Assembly (NCBI GenBank): GCA_951394045.1
Contig: OX595990.1
Location: 2,410,549 to 2,474,548 of the forward strand
Origin: Nitzschia sp. DOCU1
Taxonomy: Eukaryota; Bacillariophyta; Bacillariophyceae; Bacillariales; Bacillariaceae
Reading direction: 5' to 3'
DNA length: 64,000 bases
The translations under genes were made by a program, and so were the position numbers. The notes beneath the pieces were generated by a model that saw only the letters and a program-made list of their open reading frames with translations, was not told where the DNA came from and searched no databases. This document shows positions 24,520 through 35,016 of this stretch, in pieces. Positions within the stretch are counted from its first letter, which is position 1; every line of letters starts with the position of its first letter.

Positions 24520-27122
24520 TCATCCAATAGGCGTATCTCTGAGAGTGTGCGTCTTCGCTGGTCCGGCCGATGTTAGGAGCCTTTGCATTTTACCGTTCTC
24601 GTCCAGCCAAGTAGCTTCGCCATTAGCGTTTGTCCTGAGTGCAGCTTTGACACGGTCAAAGGCCTTCAGAGCACCTTTGCTTTTCATCAATGGGTCAGGC
24701 TGATTTGGTTCCCTTCCTTCAACAAAAAGCAGCTCCCCACTTGGTACGTCTTCTGGAACCGCAAGTAACTCTACCTTCTCATCGGCTCCCTCGGCTCCGT
24801 TGGAGGCCGCGAGTAGCATGGCAGTGCTTTCAATACCCCTCATTTTAGCTGGCTTCAAGTTCGTTACAGCTACAATTTTTTTGCCAACAAGTTCTTCCGT
24901 GGAAATTTTCCCTGCCAAACCTGCAACAACAGTTCGGGGCTGGCTGGTGCCATCGTCGGACACGTCGCCACAGTCAACTTTGCACACCAAAAGACTATCA
25001 GCTTCAGGATGAGGCCCGGCTTCAAGAATTGTCGCCACACGAAATGCAATCCTCCTCACGTCTTCTACCACCCCGTTGCCGTTGAGCTGCGTTGTCTCTG
25101 GAGCACTACCTCTTCCTCTTGAGCGAGCCATTTGTTCGTCGGCGGCCTTTCCTCCCCATGTATCCCTCAAAGTGACAACTCTGTTGAAGATAATATTGTC
25201 TTTCCCGCTTGAGTCTTTATCCAGCGCAAAGTACCCACTTCTCTCAAACTGATAAGCTAAAGAAGAAGGGTAGTCTTTCATACCGTTCGACCCGCGTTGT
25301 ATACAATCCAGCTTTGCCATGGCATCGTCGGCAACGCTAGGTTCAACCAGAGCGTTTTCGAGGACCGTGAGGGAGTCGGGGTTCAAGTCTTGTAAATAGT
25401 CGCCACTTTCTCTTCCTGGTTCCTCTGTTGAAAACAGGCGATCGTATTCATTGATGGTGCACCTGATGCCCGAGGAGGCCTCGATCCAATGGATGATTCC
25501 TTGCACGCGTTTCATCCCTTCCGGGGTGACCCCGGCTCGAGTGTCCGGATAGTAGCTGCACTTGAGCTCGATGGGCTCCCTCGTAGCTGGATCACGAATA
25601 ACTTCATCGCACTGAATCACATACGCGTACCGCAGCCGAACACATTCATTTGGAAGCAGCCTCTTGTATCCTTTCGGTACTTCTCCGCCATTCGCTTCTC
25701 CTTCTGGGCCTTCCAAGTCGAAGAAATCAGTTCGTTCAATGAAAATTTCCTTTCCAAATGGAATCATTCGGTCGCCCATTTCGGGAAATTTCGGATGCCG
25801 AGCTGCGTGGAATTCTTCGAATCCCTTGTCCCAGTTCGTAATGGAAATCTTGAGAGGTTTGAGTACGCAAAATGCCCGGGGACACTTCTCGTCCATCTCG
25901 AGCCGGACACAATCTTCCAACGCAGAAAAAGCTATATTTGAATCTGCCTTTGAAATTCCTATCCGTTCACAAAACAATCGGAGCGCCGCCGGTGGCACGC
26001 CGCGTCTGCGCATACCGGAAAGTGTCGGCATCCTCGGGTCATCCCAACCATTCACATAACCTTGTTCTACAAGCTGTATCAGCTTGCGCTTGCTTAAAAC
26101 CGTACTTTGAATATTGAGGCGGCTGAATTCGATTTGACGGGGTCGTGCCGAGATCAGACCCGACGGAAGCAGCTTCTCAATAGTCCAGTCGTAAAAGGGG
26201 CGATGATCCTCGAATTCCAGCGTACACAACGAGTGTGTTATGCCCTCCAGGGCATCAGAAATGGGATGGCTGAAGTCATACATTGGATAGATGCACCAAG
26301 TATCGCCAGTTTCCTGGTGAGACTCGTGCTTGATTCGGTAGAGTGTAGGATCCCGCATGTTGATATTGGGAGAAGCCATGTCAATCTTGGCGCGCAAAAC
26401 GTGCTCTCCTTCGGCACATTCTCCGTTTCTCATCTTTGAAGGAGAGCAGTCAGCAGTCTATATTGATAAGAATGTTTTCTGCCAGCTTCTTCTTTGCGAC
26501 TTACCTTACGGAACAAGTCAAGGTTCTCCTCGATACTCCGATCGCGAAATGGACTATCTCTACCGGGCTCTGTAAGGGTTCCACGGTACTCTCTCATTTC
26601 TTCGGCGGATAGGGAATCAACGTAGGCGTCTCCCTCCTTGATCAGATATTCCGCACAATCATAGATTGCATCGAAATAACTTGATGTCTTTTTCACGTCG
26701 CCATCCCATGGAGCGTCGCCCTCATAAAGACCGGATTGGATCCACTTCACATCTTCCAGAATCGATTCAACATACTCCTCGTCTTCTTTACTTGGATTGG
26801 TGTCATCCATTCTCATGTTACAGGTACCATCAAACATCCGAGCAACCTCAAAATTGAACGATACTGCCTTGGCGTGACCAAGGTGAAGGTAGCCATTCGG
26901 TTCAGGCGGAAACCGTGTCTTAACCGGTGGAGTCAACACTTGAACATTTGAGTCTGCCCTTTGCATATCGTTCGCATCTCTTTCAATTGTCAGAGTTATC
27001 CCAGTGTCCTCTTGAATGATCTTGGTGATAAAGTTCGGGGCATAGGCGAAACCAGTGCAGCGGGAAATTTCGCTCAGTGCCAACGCATGGATCATGCCCA
27101 GCGTTCCAATCTCAAGCCTCAT
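24520..27122 (-). CDS. QARS: Glutaminyl-tRNA synthetase with C-terminal EMAPII-type tRNA-binding domain
   Basis: Two exons on the minus strand (27122-26505 and 26433-24520) flank a 71 bp GTAAGT...AAAG intron, phase 0, giving 843 aa. The class I catalytic core has the HIGH-type motif in [18 protein letters not shown] and the KMSKS-like [29 protein letters not shown] is diagnostic for GlnRS. The anticodon-binding beta-barrel follows. The N-terminus is short, of bacterial type ([14 protein letters not shown]), without the long eukaryotic appended domain. Instead, the last 190 residues contain an OB-fold tRNA-binding domain ([20 protein letters not shown] ... [20 protein letters not shown]) like that of Arc1p, EMAPII and some MetRS or TyrRS. 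This fusion is unusual for GlnRS. The ATG at 27122 follows an in-frame stop. No clear organelle presequence is visible. Confidence 0.93.
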
Positions 27123-28759
27123 TCTAGTTGGATTGTTAACGTCTGCGAGAGACGAAGGGGAACAGCGTACTTGACAGCTCTTTAGGCAAAACGTTGCGGA
27201 GGAGTAACTATAGGAGAGGATCCGCAGACGAAGTGCGAAGGGGGAAGGTGAGTGAGCGATGCAAGTCGATCTTCGATCGGCAGAGGTGTGATGATGCAAG
27301 TCGGAAGAAGTCAGAAGGTTTTTGTCTGATGCGATCGATGGGGATCATTCGTCTGTGCGACGAAGGAATCAGAATCACCAGCCACGCGGAAAGGAGTGTA
27401 CAAGAAGAGGGGAGACATACACCGGCTGCCCTACAAAAGCCCGCGCTAATGAGAAGGAATCCGGAATCTCCCCCAAGTCTTCCTATCAAATATTTTGGGA
27501 CCACTAACCCCATCATCAGCGGAAACTCGGTAAAGTCCTTTTACCTTGTACATACATATGCACATACATATATACTTTGACGTCGAAGCGTCGACTCCCG
27601 GCGACGGCACGGAATCTCTGCCTGCGAATATGTTGACCGACTGTAGTCCGAGTGACGGAGAGTGACAACAATAATAGTACTCGGTAGTCCCAAGGTGTGA
27701 CATGCTGTAGTTGCTAACTGGATAATGCGTAATCTACACTGCTTTAACTATTGTGCTCGAAGCAGCAGCACCATAAATTAGAATAGTACTGTACTCCCGT
27801 AGTTAAAAGCACCAGCGAACGCAGTCTAAACATTTAATAGAGCTACGGCGACCGCCTGAAGTTAATGCGCCTATCGGTACTCTCTAGTGAACTACTGTCA
27901 AATCTTGGAGATCATTTCAACTCTCTAGTTTCTTGATTAAGTTGTTTTCTTCGAAAAGAATATCCAATGATTGTTCCGAGGACGGCGTTTCGTAACGAAG
28001 AAGAACTTTAGAGGGGCGAGCCCCGTCTTGCGCGCACAAGGTGCTAATCCCTTTTATGGTATGTACCGACAGCACCAGGACTCCATTTCCTTTTCACTTA
28101 GTAAGAACTTTCCAGATACCCTCTCAAAGCTCTCTAGTAGTTGTGGTTCTGGTCATCATTGAATTTTTGGGGAAAGCTACCTAGGGAAATACTTGCATCC
28201 TTCCCGCAAGACATTCCAGAACTCGGAAGTAAGTCATAACGGTACATGGATAACAAAGACTTCTCTTGGGCCGCGACTGCCAAAAGCCTTTGGCAGACGT
28301 TGCATCAGCATCAGTCTACTTCCTCAGGGACTCCCTGGTGGCTGGAGCGGTTCTGGCGGCGGGGCGGCGGACGCGTAGCTACGCGGCAGCAATGCGCGCA
28401 GCGGCTACATGCACGAACAAGCCAACGCGACGAGAAACACAGACGACCTTTGGCGAAAAAGATTGTGCCAAAAGCAAGAACCTCATTCTAATTGTGATCG
28501 TCCACCAAGACCTGGGCCGATTGTGCAAGTGCCTGTCAAGGCAAACATTTACAGTGACCTCGTACCCGGTCTTGATTGCACTTCACACCCGCGTTGCAAG
28601 AGCAGCAAGGGGAAATTGGCGTGCTTCAACGCTTTGGCTTCCATTTGTTGACCGTCATTTTTTCACCGCGGTTTACTGAAGGTCATTGACCTGCAGGGGA
28701 AATATCTAGGCAAGTACATTGTCCTAGACTTGCGTCATTCAGACAGAGCCTATCCAGAT
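27123..28759. other. Large divergent intergenic region
   Basis: About 1.6 kb between the GlnRS start (-) and the HDAC start (+). An 81-residue ATG frame at 28246-28491 and overlapping frames at 28193-28679 have odd composition (Arg, Trp and Gly-rich) and no recognisable domain; they could include a missed 5' exon but I cannot support one. The rest appears noncoding. Confidence 0.45.
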
Positions 28760-31700
28760 ATGACTGGTCCTGTACAAGTTAACAAGGAGCTTAAAGTTGA
28801 AACGATCGATCTTGTAACAGGTAGCACCCAACCTACAAGATTAACCCGTGAGAACGGTGCGGGGAAAATGAGTCCCGATGAAGCTAACAAACGAAAGCTG
28901 AACGAGACCCCAGACTCGTCCGACAATGGATCTGCTCATAAGAGGAGTAAACGGTCAGATCATTCACGCGCAGCGAGATCCTCTCAGATGGACTCTATTG
29001 CCACGGTGGGGAAGCAAGTTGATAGCCCACACCCAGGGGCCGAAGATGAACGACATGAAGCCCCACGAAAGGATCATAAGAACAACGTGCACTCTCCCTC
29101 TGAAGCCGTTGTAGGCCAGTTTGTCGACTTGACACCCCTTCCCGATAAGGTCGAGCCTCTTCCTCCACTGTCGAACGCTGAAAAAAAGGAGCTGGAGCGA
29201 TACCTTGATTTCAGTAAGGAGGAAACTTGGCGGGAAGACTGGATTGGAAATCTGTGCTTTTCAGCAAAGGAAATTTCCAATCCCGACGGAAAGTCGCGTG
29301 AAAGATCCAAAAATGAGCTGTTTTATTGGGCCGAGAAAGGCAAGTTGAGCCGAAAGCTCCTGAACAATCTCGTTCGATACGTGTACAATCTTGAGCAAAC
29401 TCCAACCCAGGCAAAGAAGATATTGGCCAGCGCCGACCCGAACTCCGTGGTAGATATCCAGGATGCCATTCGCCGCGTTTCATACGACCCCCTTGTGCTC
29501 GAACAGGACGGGTGGACGACCATTAGGTCGGAAGAGCCGATCGGCGCGTCTGGGGGACCCTACAGGATCGGGGAAAGAGTTTTTTGGCAGGGACATGAAG
29601 GCGTGGTCATTGCGTTTGTGCACGACAATGACATTGGCGATCTTTGGAAAGCAATGTGGCTGGAGGAACTCGATACATTCGACCTCGAGGTGGAAGAATT
29701 AGAGGACGCGAAGAAGCGATTCGAACGAAAAATGAAACAAAAAGAGCAGCAGGCTGCGAAGGCCTCCGGATCCACCCCAGCAGCTAAACTGGATCTTTCT
29801 TCCGAGCGTCGTTCGGTTAGAAATGCGTCAGCTGATTTCCATGTGGATGGGATCGAACATGGCATCATTCTCGCCGTGTCATACGGTCGAGGTGCTCGGC
29901 CCGGGGTTTTCTGGCCGGCACGAGTTATGCATTTCTCCGAGCTACAGTCGGCTTCATCACAGAAACGACTTGCTTCAAAGCAAAAGGTCGACGTGATATT
30001 CTTGGCGCCATATTGGAATGCTCCAACAGCGGTTGCAGGCAGCCGGGGGCGAGTAGAAGCATTTACAGATTCGTTGCAGCGCCATGGCAACTCAATTTTC
30101 AGTTCTGGTGCTCTTTTCGAGGTCGAGAGTATCGACGCATCACCAGAATCGATTCAGCCCTATCCGTATGATCCAGATCGTGGTTTGGATATGGATGAAT
30201 TAAGCACGTCCTTCAGATTTGCTGGTCTGCCCAAAGCAGCGTTTTCGAGATTCGTTCAAAGTCATCGGCTTGCTCTGGCATTGAAAACCTATTCCCAAAA
30301 TGTCATGCAATCGACCGCAGCGAATGAAATCGACAAGACGACGGCGAGCCTCTTCGAGGCGCATGCACTGGCCGGTCAAACTCCCAAATTTCCACAGGCT
30401 GTTTTGCATCTACCGTTCGAGTTTATCCTTTCCCAACTACCTCCGGTGGAAAATGACAGTTCGAATTCGTCCTTTCAGGAAGCAAGCGAAGAGCCAGCTC
30501 TCCAACTTGGCGTCATACTCGAGGCGATGAAGCCGCCTACGTGCTGGGGCCAAGGTGACAGCGTAACAATGCGCGTCGACCACGGCACTCCAGAGTCTCC
30601 TTTAATCACAAAGCCATTTACTTCTCCCGTTGGTGCCATCAGCCTCGGCTCAATCAACGAAAATGGATCGATTTCGGTTGACAGTTTTCTGTCCGGTCTG
30701 AAATCCCTTTCCGCTGTTCTGAGCAACGAAAATGAGTCGATGAGCACGCTTCTCATCCAAAATTTGAGCCAGCTTTTGAGTAAGGTGCCGGCTGAATCCG
30801 ACAAACTGTCTTCTCTACCGGTCGAGGAAAGAAAGGGTCGATTGAAAGCCCTCGTGAAGCTTTGGATTGTTGTAAAGGTACGAATATGTTTATTACTGCA
30901 GTGAAAAATGAGCCTCGATCCTCGGTCTAAACTTCTGTCAGACACATGGGGAAGAGCTGATCGCGTCGTACAGTGGAAGTGGAGCAACGGCTTGTTTGCT
31001 TGACTGGCGGCGTGCCTGCGAACGAATCTACAAATATATATCCGTAGCTTTCAGTAGTGATGGATTTGGAAATGGGGTTTCATGGGTTTTGTCAGATTCG
31101 CTGTGCAATCTGCATCTCACTTCGAGCGAGTGTTTCGAGCGCGCTGTGCGCTTACCAGCAGCAATGAAAGCTGCGAAGATGGTAGCGGCGGAGCAAGGCG
31201 ACCGCCTCAAGATAATGAACTCTGTAAGAGAGAAGTACTTGGAACTGGCGGAAAAGGAGGTTATCAAGCGGGCGCATAGCAAGACATACCTGCGACGCAT
31301 GAAGAAGAAGTGCCAGTCAGTAGAAGTCGAGGGAGAGATCGTCGCCCTTACCGCGGACAGCGAAGGACATGGTGGCGAAGATACAAGTGAGTATTTCACA
31401 GAAAGTCGAAGTTGTCTGCCCATAATGTAGAACGTCGCTCACTGCTGATTACTTAGAGGGTACGAAAGGGTCATGGAAGGCAGCTATCGCCGCCGTTGCA
31501 TCGTCAGTTCAAGCAGTGGACATGGTCATGAACGGAGAATGCGTGAATGTGTTTTGCCCTACTCGTCCCCCGGGCCATCACGCCGGACGAGAGCTACACG
31601 CTATGAAGGCCGTGTCTAATGGTTTTTGTTTGCTTAACAACGCAGCTTGTGCTGCACTCTACGCAACATCTCCAGTGTCCGAAGGGGGGCCGGGGTTGAG

Positions 31701-32688
31701 GAGGGTATGTGTAATCGATATTGATGTTCACCATGGCAATGGGACACAAGACATCTTGTGCTCCACGTACGATCCCCGCTTCCTCTATGTTTCGATTCAT
31801 GCCGGAGGACCTGACATTAACGGCGTGGATCCATCAGTGGAGGAAGCTGAACAATTCAGTCATCATCTTGCCATCACGCCGAAAAAAGGGATATTTCCTG
31901 GTCGCTGTGGTGATTTTTCGCCTCATCAAGGAGTCTTGAACATTCCTCTGGGCACGCGAGTAACATCCCATGCTCTTGGGGCTGCGTTGGTGACCAAGGT
32001 TACTCCCGCGGTGGAAACGTTTTCGCCCGAATTGATCATTGTTTCGACTGGATTCGACGCTCATAAGAATGATCCGCTCGGACTGGGAGGATTGAGCGCT
32101 GAGGATTTCGGAACATTGACCGAAGTCATTTGCAAACTCGCCCACAGATCTTGCAGTGGGCGGGTTCTCAGCATTCTTGAAGGAGGCTATGGCGTCCCTT
32201 GCTGTCGCCTCCCTTCCAAACTGTTTGACCCTGACGAAGCGATGCTGCGGGCAGATAAATTATCGTCGGAGAACAAACCCCAGGTAGATGGGCAAGGGCA
32301 GACGCCCGAGGCGAGCGAAAGCGACGCACCAACGAATGGACCAGTTGACGCGCCTCAAGCTGCACCTACAATTACCCCCAGTCAAATTGAGGCAACCACA
32401 ACTGCTGAGAATGGACCAACAAATCCGTCGCAGCCCGCCGATCATTCCGCATCAACTGCAGAAGTCTCTGGGCAGCCCACTGAAATCGGCACTGCAGTGG
32501 CGGCCAAGGCGGAACCGCCGCAAAAGCCTTTGGAGATTCTAAATCTGGGGGATGAGATGCCTGAAAATATGAAGGACGATATGCCCTATGTTTTGATGAA
32601 ACGATTGGACAAGTGCCATGCTGAAGGATTCATGGACTGCGTCCGAGAACACGTTGCGGCCTTGGCGAAATGCAACCTTCGAAACTAG
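28760..32688 (+). CDS. Histone deacetylase (Zn-dependent) with long chromatin-associated N-terminal region
   Basis: Three exons: 28760-30877, 30942-31386 and 31457-32688, with introns of 64 and 70 bp, giving 1264 aa. The HDAC domain spans residues about 790-1100. Zn- and proton-relay motifs are intact: CPTRPPGHHAG (two catalytic His), CVIDIDVHHGNGTQD (Asp and His Zn ligands), STGFDAHKNDPLGLGG (Asp ligand) and LEGGYG (catalytic Tyr). These resemble class II deacetylases. The N-terminal 700 residues hold a Lys/Arg-rich, probably nuclear-localising stretch (KRSKRSDHSRAARSS), a module around 273-330 with FWQGHEGVVIAFVHDN, and a PWWP-like module at about 363-470 (GVFWPARVMHFSEL ... KVDVIFLAPYWNAPT). 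I infer a nuclear deacetylase that reads chromatin or DNA itself. A low-complexity Pro/Thr/Gln linker precedes the C-terminal helix. Confidence 0.9.
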
Positions 32689-32910
32689 GGATAGATTATT
32701 GTACGCTGTAGGGCTTATTGCAGGCTGTAATGACTCGTCGATCCCAACGACGATCACAAAACAGAGCTCCGAGAATCATGTACAGAAATAATTTCTTTCA
32801 CTTTCCAAATGAGATGTCTTGAAGCCGTGAAATGTACTTCGATTTGTTGAACTGTATTGGTAGCGATCACTACCACTTAGCACAGCGCTCATTGCCACGA
32901 TTTGAAAAAG

Positions 32911-33411
32911 TCAAGATTCAGCCTCTGCCTTCCGAGCCGATGTTTCGTCCAGGGCTTCAGCTTTTGCCAAAAGCTCCTTCCGTTTCGCCCGAAGATTGTC
33001 AGATCCTTTTGTGTCAACTTCATCGAGGCGGCAGCATATTCGAGTTACAGTTTCGCTGACCAAATCTGGAGATGAGGTCTGTTTCGTTTCACACAACTCA
33101 TCGATTTCCTTTGCCAACTTGGATAGAGCCTCCCAGCCCTCTTTTTCCTGCGCGTAGAGCGCACTGTGCATCAACATGATCTTCGTTCGATCCTTGATTC
33201 CGGCTGCTTCGATCGTGACCTCGTTTTCTTCCAGTTTGCTCCCTCTTGCTAGCAGCCGTTGGTACTCTACTGGGAGACCGACACTGTCTTGGATGCGCTG
33301 CTTGAGTTCCCCGACTGTGCAAGACGGCTTTGCTTCGATCATCAAGTTATGACCCAGGCCAGTGATCCGCAACGTAAAACTCGGCGGGGCATCGCTTGTT
33401 TCGGAGGCCAT
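32911..33411 (-). CDS. UBL-BAG domain co-chaperone (BAG1-like)
   Basis: Single exon, 166 aa, ATG at 33411. Residues 11-80 form a ubiquitin-like fold with the conserved TVGELKQRIQDSVGLPVEYQ and RLLARGSKL blocks. Residues about 90-160 form a BAG domain: three charged helices with GWEALSKLAKEIDELCE, then ICCRLDEVDTKGSDNLRAKR, then KELLAKAEALDE. BAG proteins bind the Hsp70 ATPase domain and speed nucleotide release; the UBL can dock on the proteasome. Length matches short BAG1-type proteins. It ends 222 bp from the HDAC stop, convergent with it, and starts 406 bp from the divergent GPx-like gene. Confidence 0.9.
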   Translation of the reverse strand: MASETSDAPPSFTLRITGLGHNLMIEAKPSCTVGELKQRIQDSVGLPVEYQRLLARGSKLEENEVTIEAAGIKDRTKIMLMHSALYAQEKEGWEALSKLAKEIDELCETKQTSSPDLVSETVTRICCRLDEVDTKGSDNLRAKRKELLAKAEALDETSARKAEAES

Positions 33412-33817
33412 TCACAAAAATACTAGTAGTAGTCGATTGACACTGCTGAAAGCCTCTGGTGCTTTGATTGTCTGCAATAGAAGAAGGGTGTATCTGCTAT
33501 CTTGCTATTTCGCCTTCGTCATATTTTTGCGACTTCTGACTAATGACTCAAAACTCCGTGATGATTGAGTCGAGTCGGTCGGTGATGGCCGGTGCGGTTG
33601 GAGGGAGGACGACGGACGCGCGCTCGCGCGGTGGCATCGGCTTGTGACGTCATTGGTGGATTTTCTCGGTTCCGCGTGTGACGCATCGGCTGGTTGCTGA
33701 GAGATAAGAGACGATGGTACATACAGCTGTCTTTGATATCTGTGCAGAGGGACTTTCCTTGTCTGAGGACTTGAAACAACATAATACATACAGCCGTAAA
33801 GTGTCGTCGAGGGAAGT
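33412..33817. other. Divergent promoter region
   Basis: 406 bp between the BAG gene (-) and the GPx-like gene (+). No gene is seen. The palindrome-like CGCGCGCTCGCGCG near 33618 and TGACGTCA near 33646-33653 are visible; the latter matches a canonical CRE/bZIP site, but its use here is inference. Confidence 0.45.
33646..33653. promoter_or_regulatory. Possible bZIP/CRE-like site (TGACGTCA)
   Basis: A perfect 8-bp palindrome TGACGTCA lies about 170 bp upstream of the GPx-like start and 240 bp upstream of the BAG start, within their shared promoter. This is the classic CRE/bZIP core. In diatoms, similar motifs have been linked to CO2/light-responsive promoters. One match of 8 bp can occur by chance, so support is weak. 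Confidence 0.3.
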
Positions 33818-34863
33818 ATGAAGGCCTGGAGTTTGATTTTGTTGGCGGCGATTGCATCGCCAGCCACGACGGGTGGGTTTGTCTTCCCGAAATGTTCCTC
33901 GGCCGTCCATCCAGCCAGGACAAGCGTATCGTCGGTAGTTGAAGGTGCAGGGAACGAGGACGCTTCCTACTGTCGGAGATCGTTTGTTTCCTCAATTCTT
34001 GGAAGCGGGCTGGTTCTTGTTGGGTTCCCCCGCCAATCCCAAGCCGAGGAAGAAGAATCATTTGCATCGATCGCTGCAAGGGCTGCTCAACTTTCTTCCG
34101 AAGTAGGAGAGAAAACTACGCAAGTCGTTCAAAAGTCGGACGATCCAAGAACCGCATATGACTTTGATCTACCGGTAGGGGGCGAGACGCTAAAGTTTGG
34201 TGATATTGTGCACCAGGAGTACGATGCCCAAGGTCGAGCCCGAGTCAAAGCGATTCTGGTCGTCAATATGAAAGAGGATGATCCAATTGCCAGGAAAGAT
34301 ATCCCCGAGTTTATGTCGCTTGCTTCAAAGTAAGTTTTTGATATGTTTGTTGCAGGTGCAGTGCATTCATCATGTCTAACAACCGTGGCATCAGATATGG
34401 TCGCAACGGGGAATTCGCAGTTATCATGTCGCCCACTGACCAAGGTTACTACGAGCCCGACACCTCTCAACTGATCCGACTAAAATTGGCTTCAGAGTAC
34501 GGTTATGGCATTAATCCTTCTACTGCACTCACTGACAAAGTCAATATGTTAGGCACTGGTGCGCATCCCTTTTGGAGGTGGCTGCAAAAGAACTGTCGGA
34601 ATCCTCTGGGCATCGGCAGAATAGAAGGAAACTTTGAGAAATTTCTCATAGACGGACGAACTGGAGTTCCATTGAGGCGATATCCCAGGAAATATAAACC
34701 TACCGACATCAAAAATGACATTGAAGCTATCATTGCTGGTCGGCCCATTCCACCTGCCGGGGCCAACTACAACGAACAGTGGCGCCAAGCAGCTGTCGAA
34801 GCAGAAAGAGATACCTACCGTTTCCAAAAGGGCCTCAACTATTTTGATCAGCAGCCCCAGTAG
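33818..34863 (+). CDS. Glutathione peroxidase-like protein lacking catalytic residues, probable thylakoid lumen
   Basis: Exons 33818-34329 and 34395-34863 (65 bp intron, phase 2) give 326 aa. The N-terminus is a signal peptide ending ATTGGFVFPK, an ASAFAP-like plastid junction with Phe. A twin-Arg lumen signal follows (CRRSFVSSILGSGLVLVG, then an SQA cleavage site). The rest aligns with the GPx fold: ARVKAILVVN for the first strand, GTGAHPFWRWLQ, and NFEKFLIDGRTGVPLRRYP, all family signatures. But where GPx has NVASKC/U-G the protein has NMKEDDP, where it has FPCNQFGGQEP it has SPTDQGYYEP, and the Trp of WNFEKFL is Gly (EGNFEKFL). So the peroxidatic Cys/Sec, the usual Gln position and the Trp of the catalytic tetrad appear lost, while the Asn remains. 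Peroxidase activity is unlikely by the known mechanism. Role unknown. Confidence 0.8.
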
Positions 34864-35016
34864 AGATTTTTATCGTAAAGAGCTAACTAACTCTTGGATG
34901 TAAAGTGACTATATCGACTCCTTTCTAAAGCGTCCTCGGTACGATGACAAGTTCTTTTGGATTCTACATGGATTCCAGCCACCCAAGCCTTTGACGATCG
35001 TAGAGTATGCTGGACC

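Noticed and set aside
28193..28679. Three overlapping plus-strand frames upstream of the HDAC
   Set aside because: Arg/Trp/Gly-rich text without homology; could hide a 5' exon, but no splice path could be supported.
30475..30987. 170-residue minus-strand frame
   Set aside because: Antisense to HDAC exon 1 and crossing its intron; no domain.
33540..34079. 179-residue minus-strand frame
   Set aside because: It overlaps the first exon of the GPx-like gene and its promoter, with no recognisable domain and shadow-like composition.
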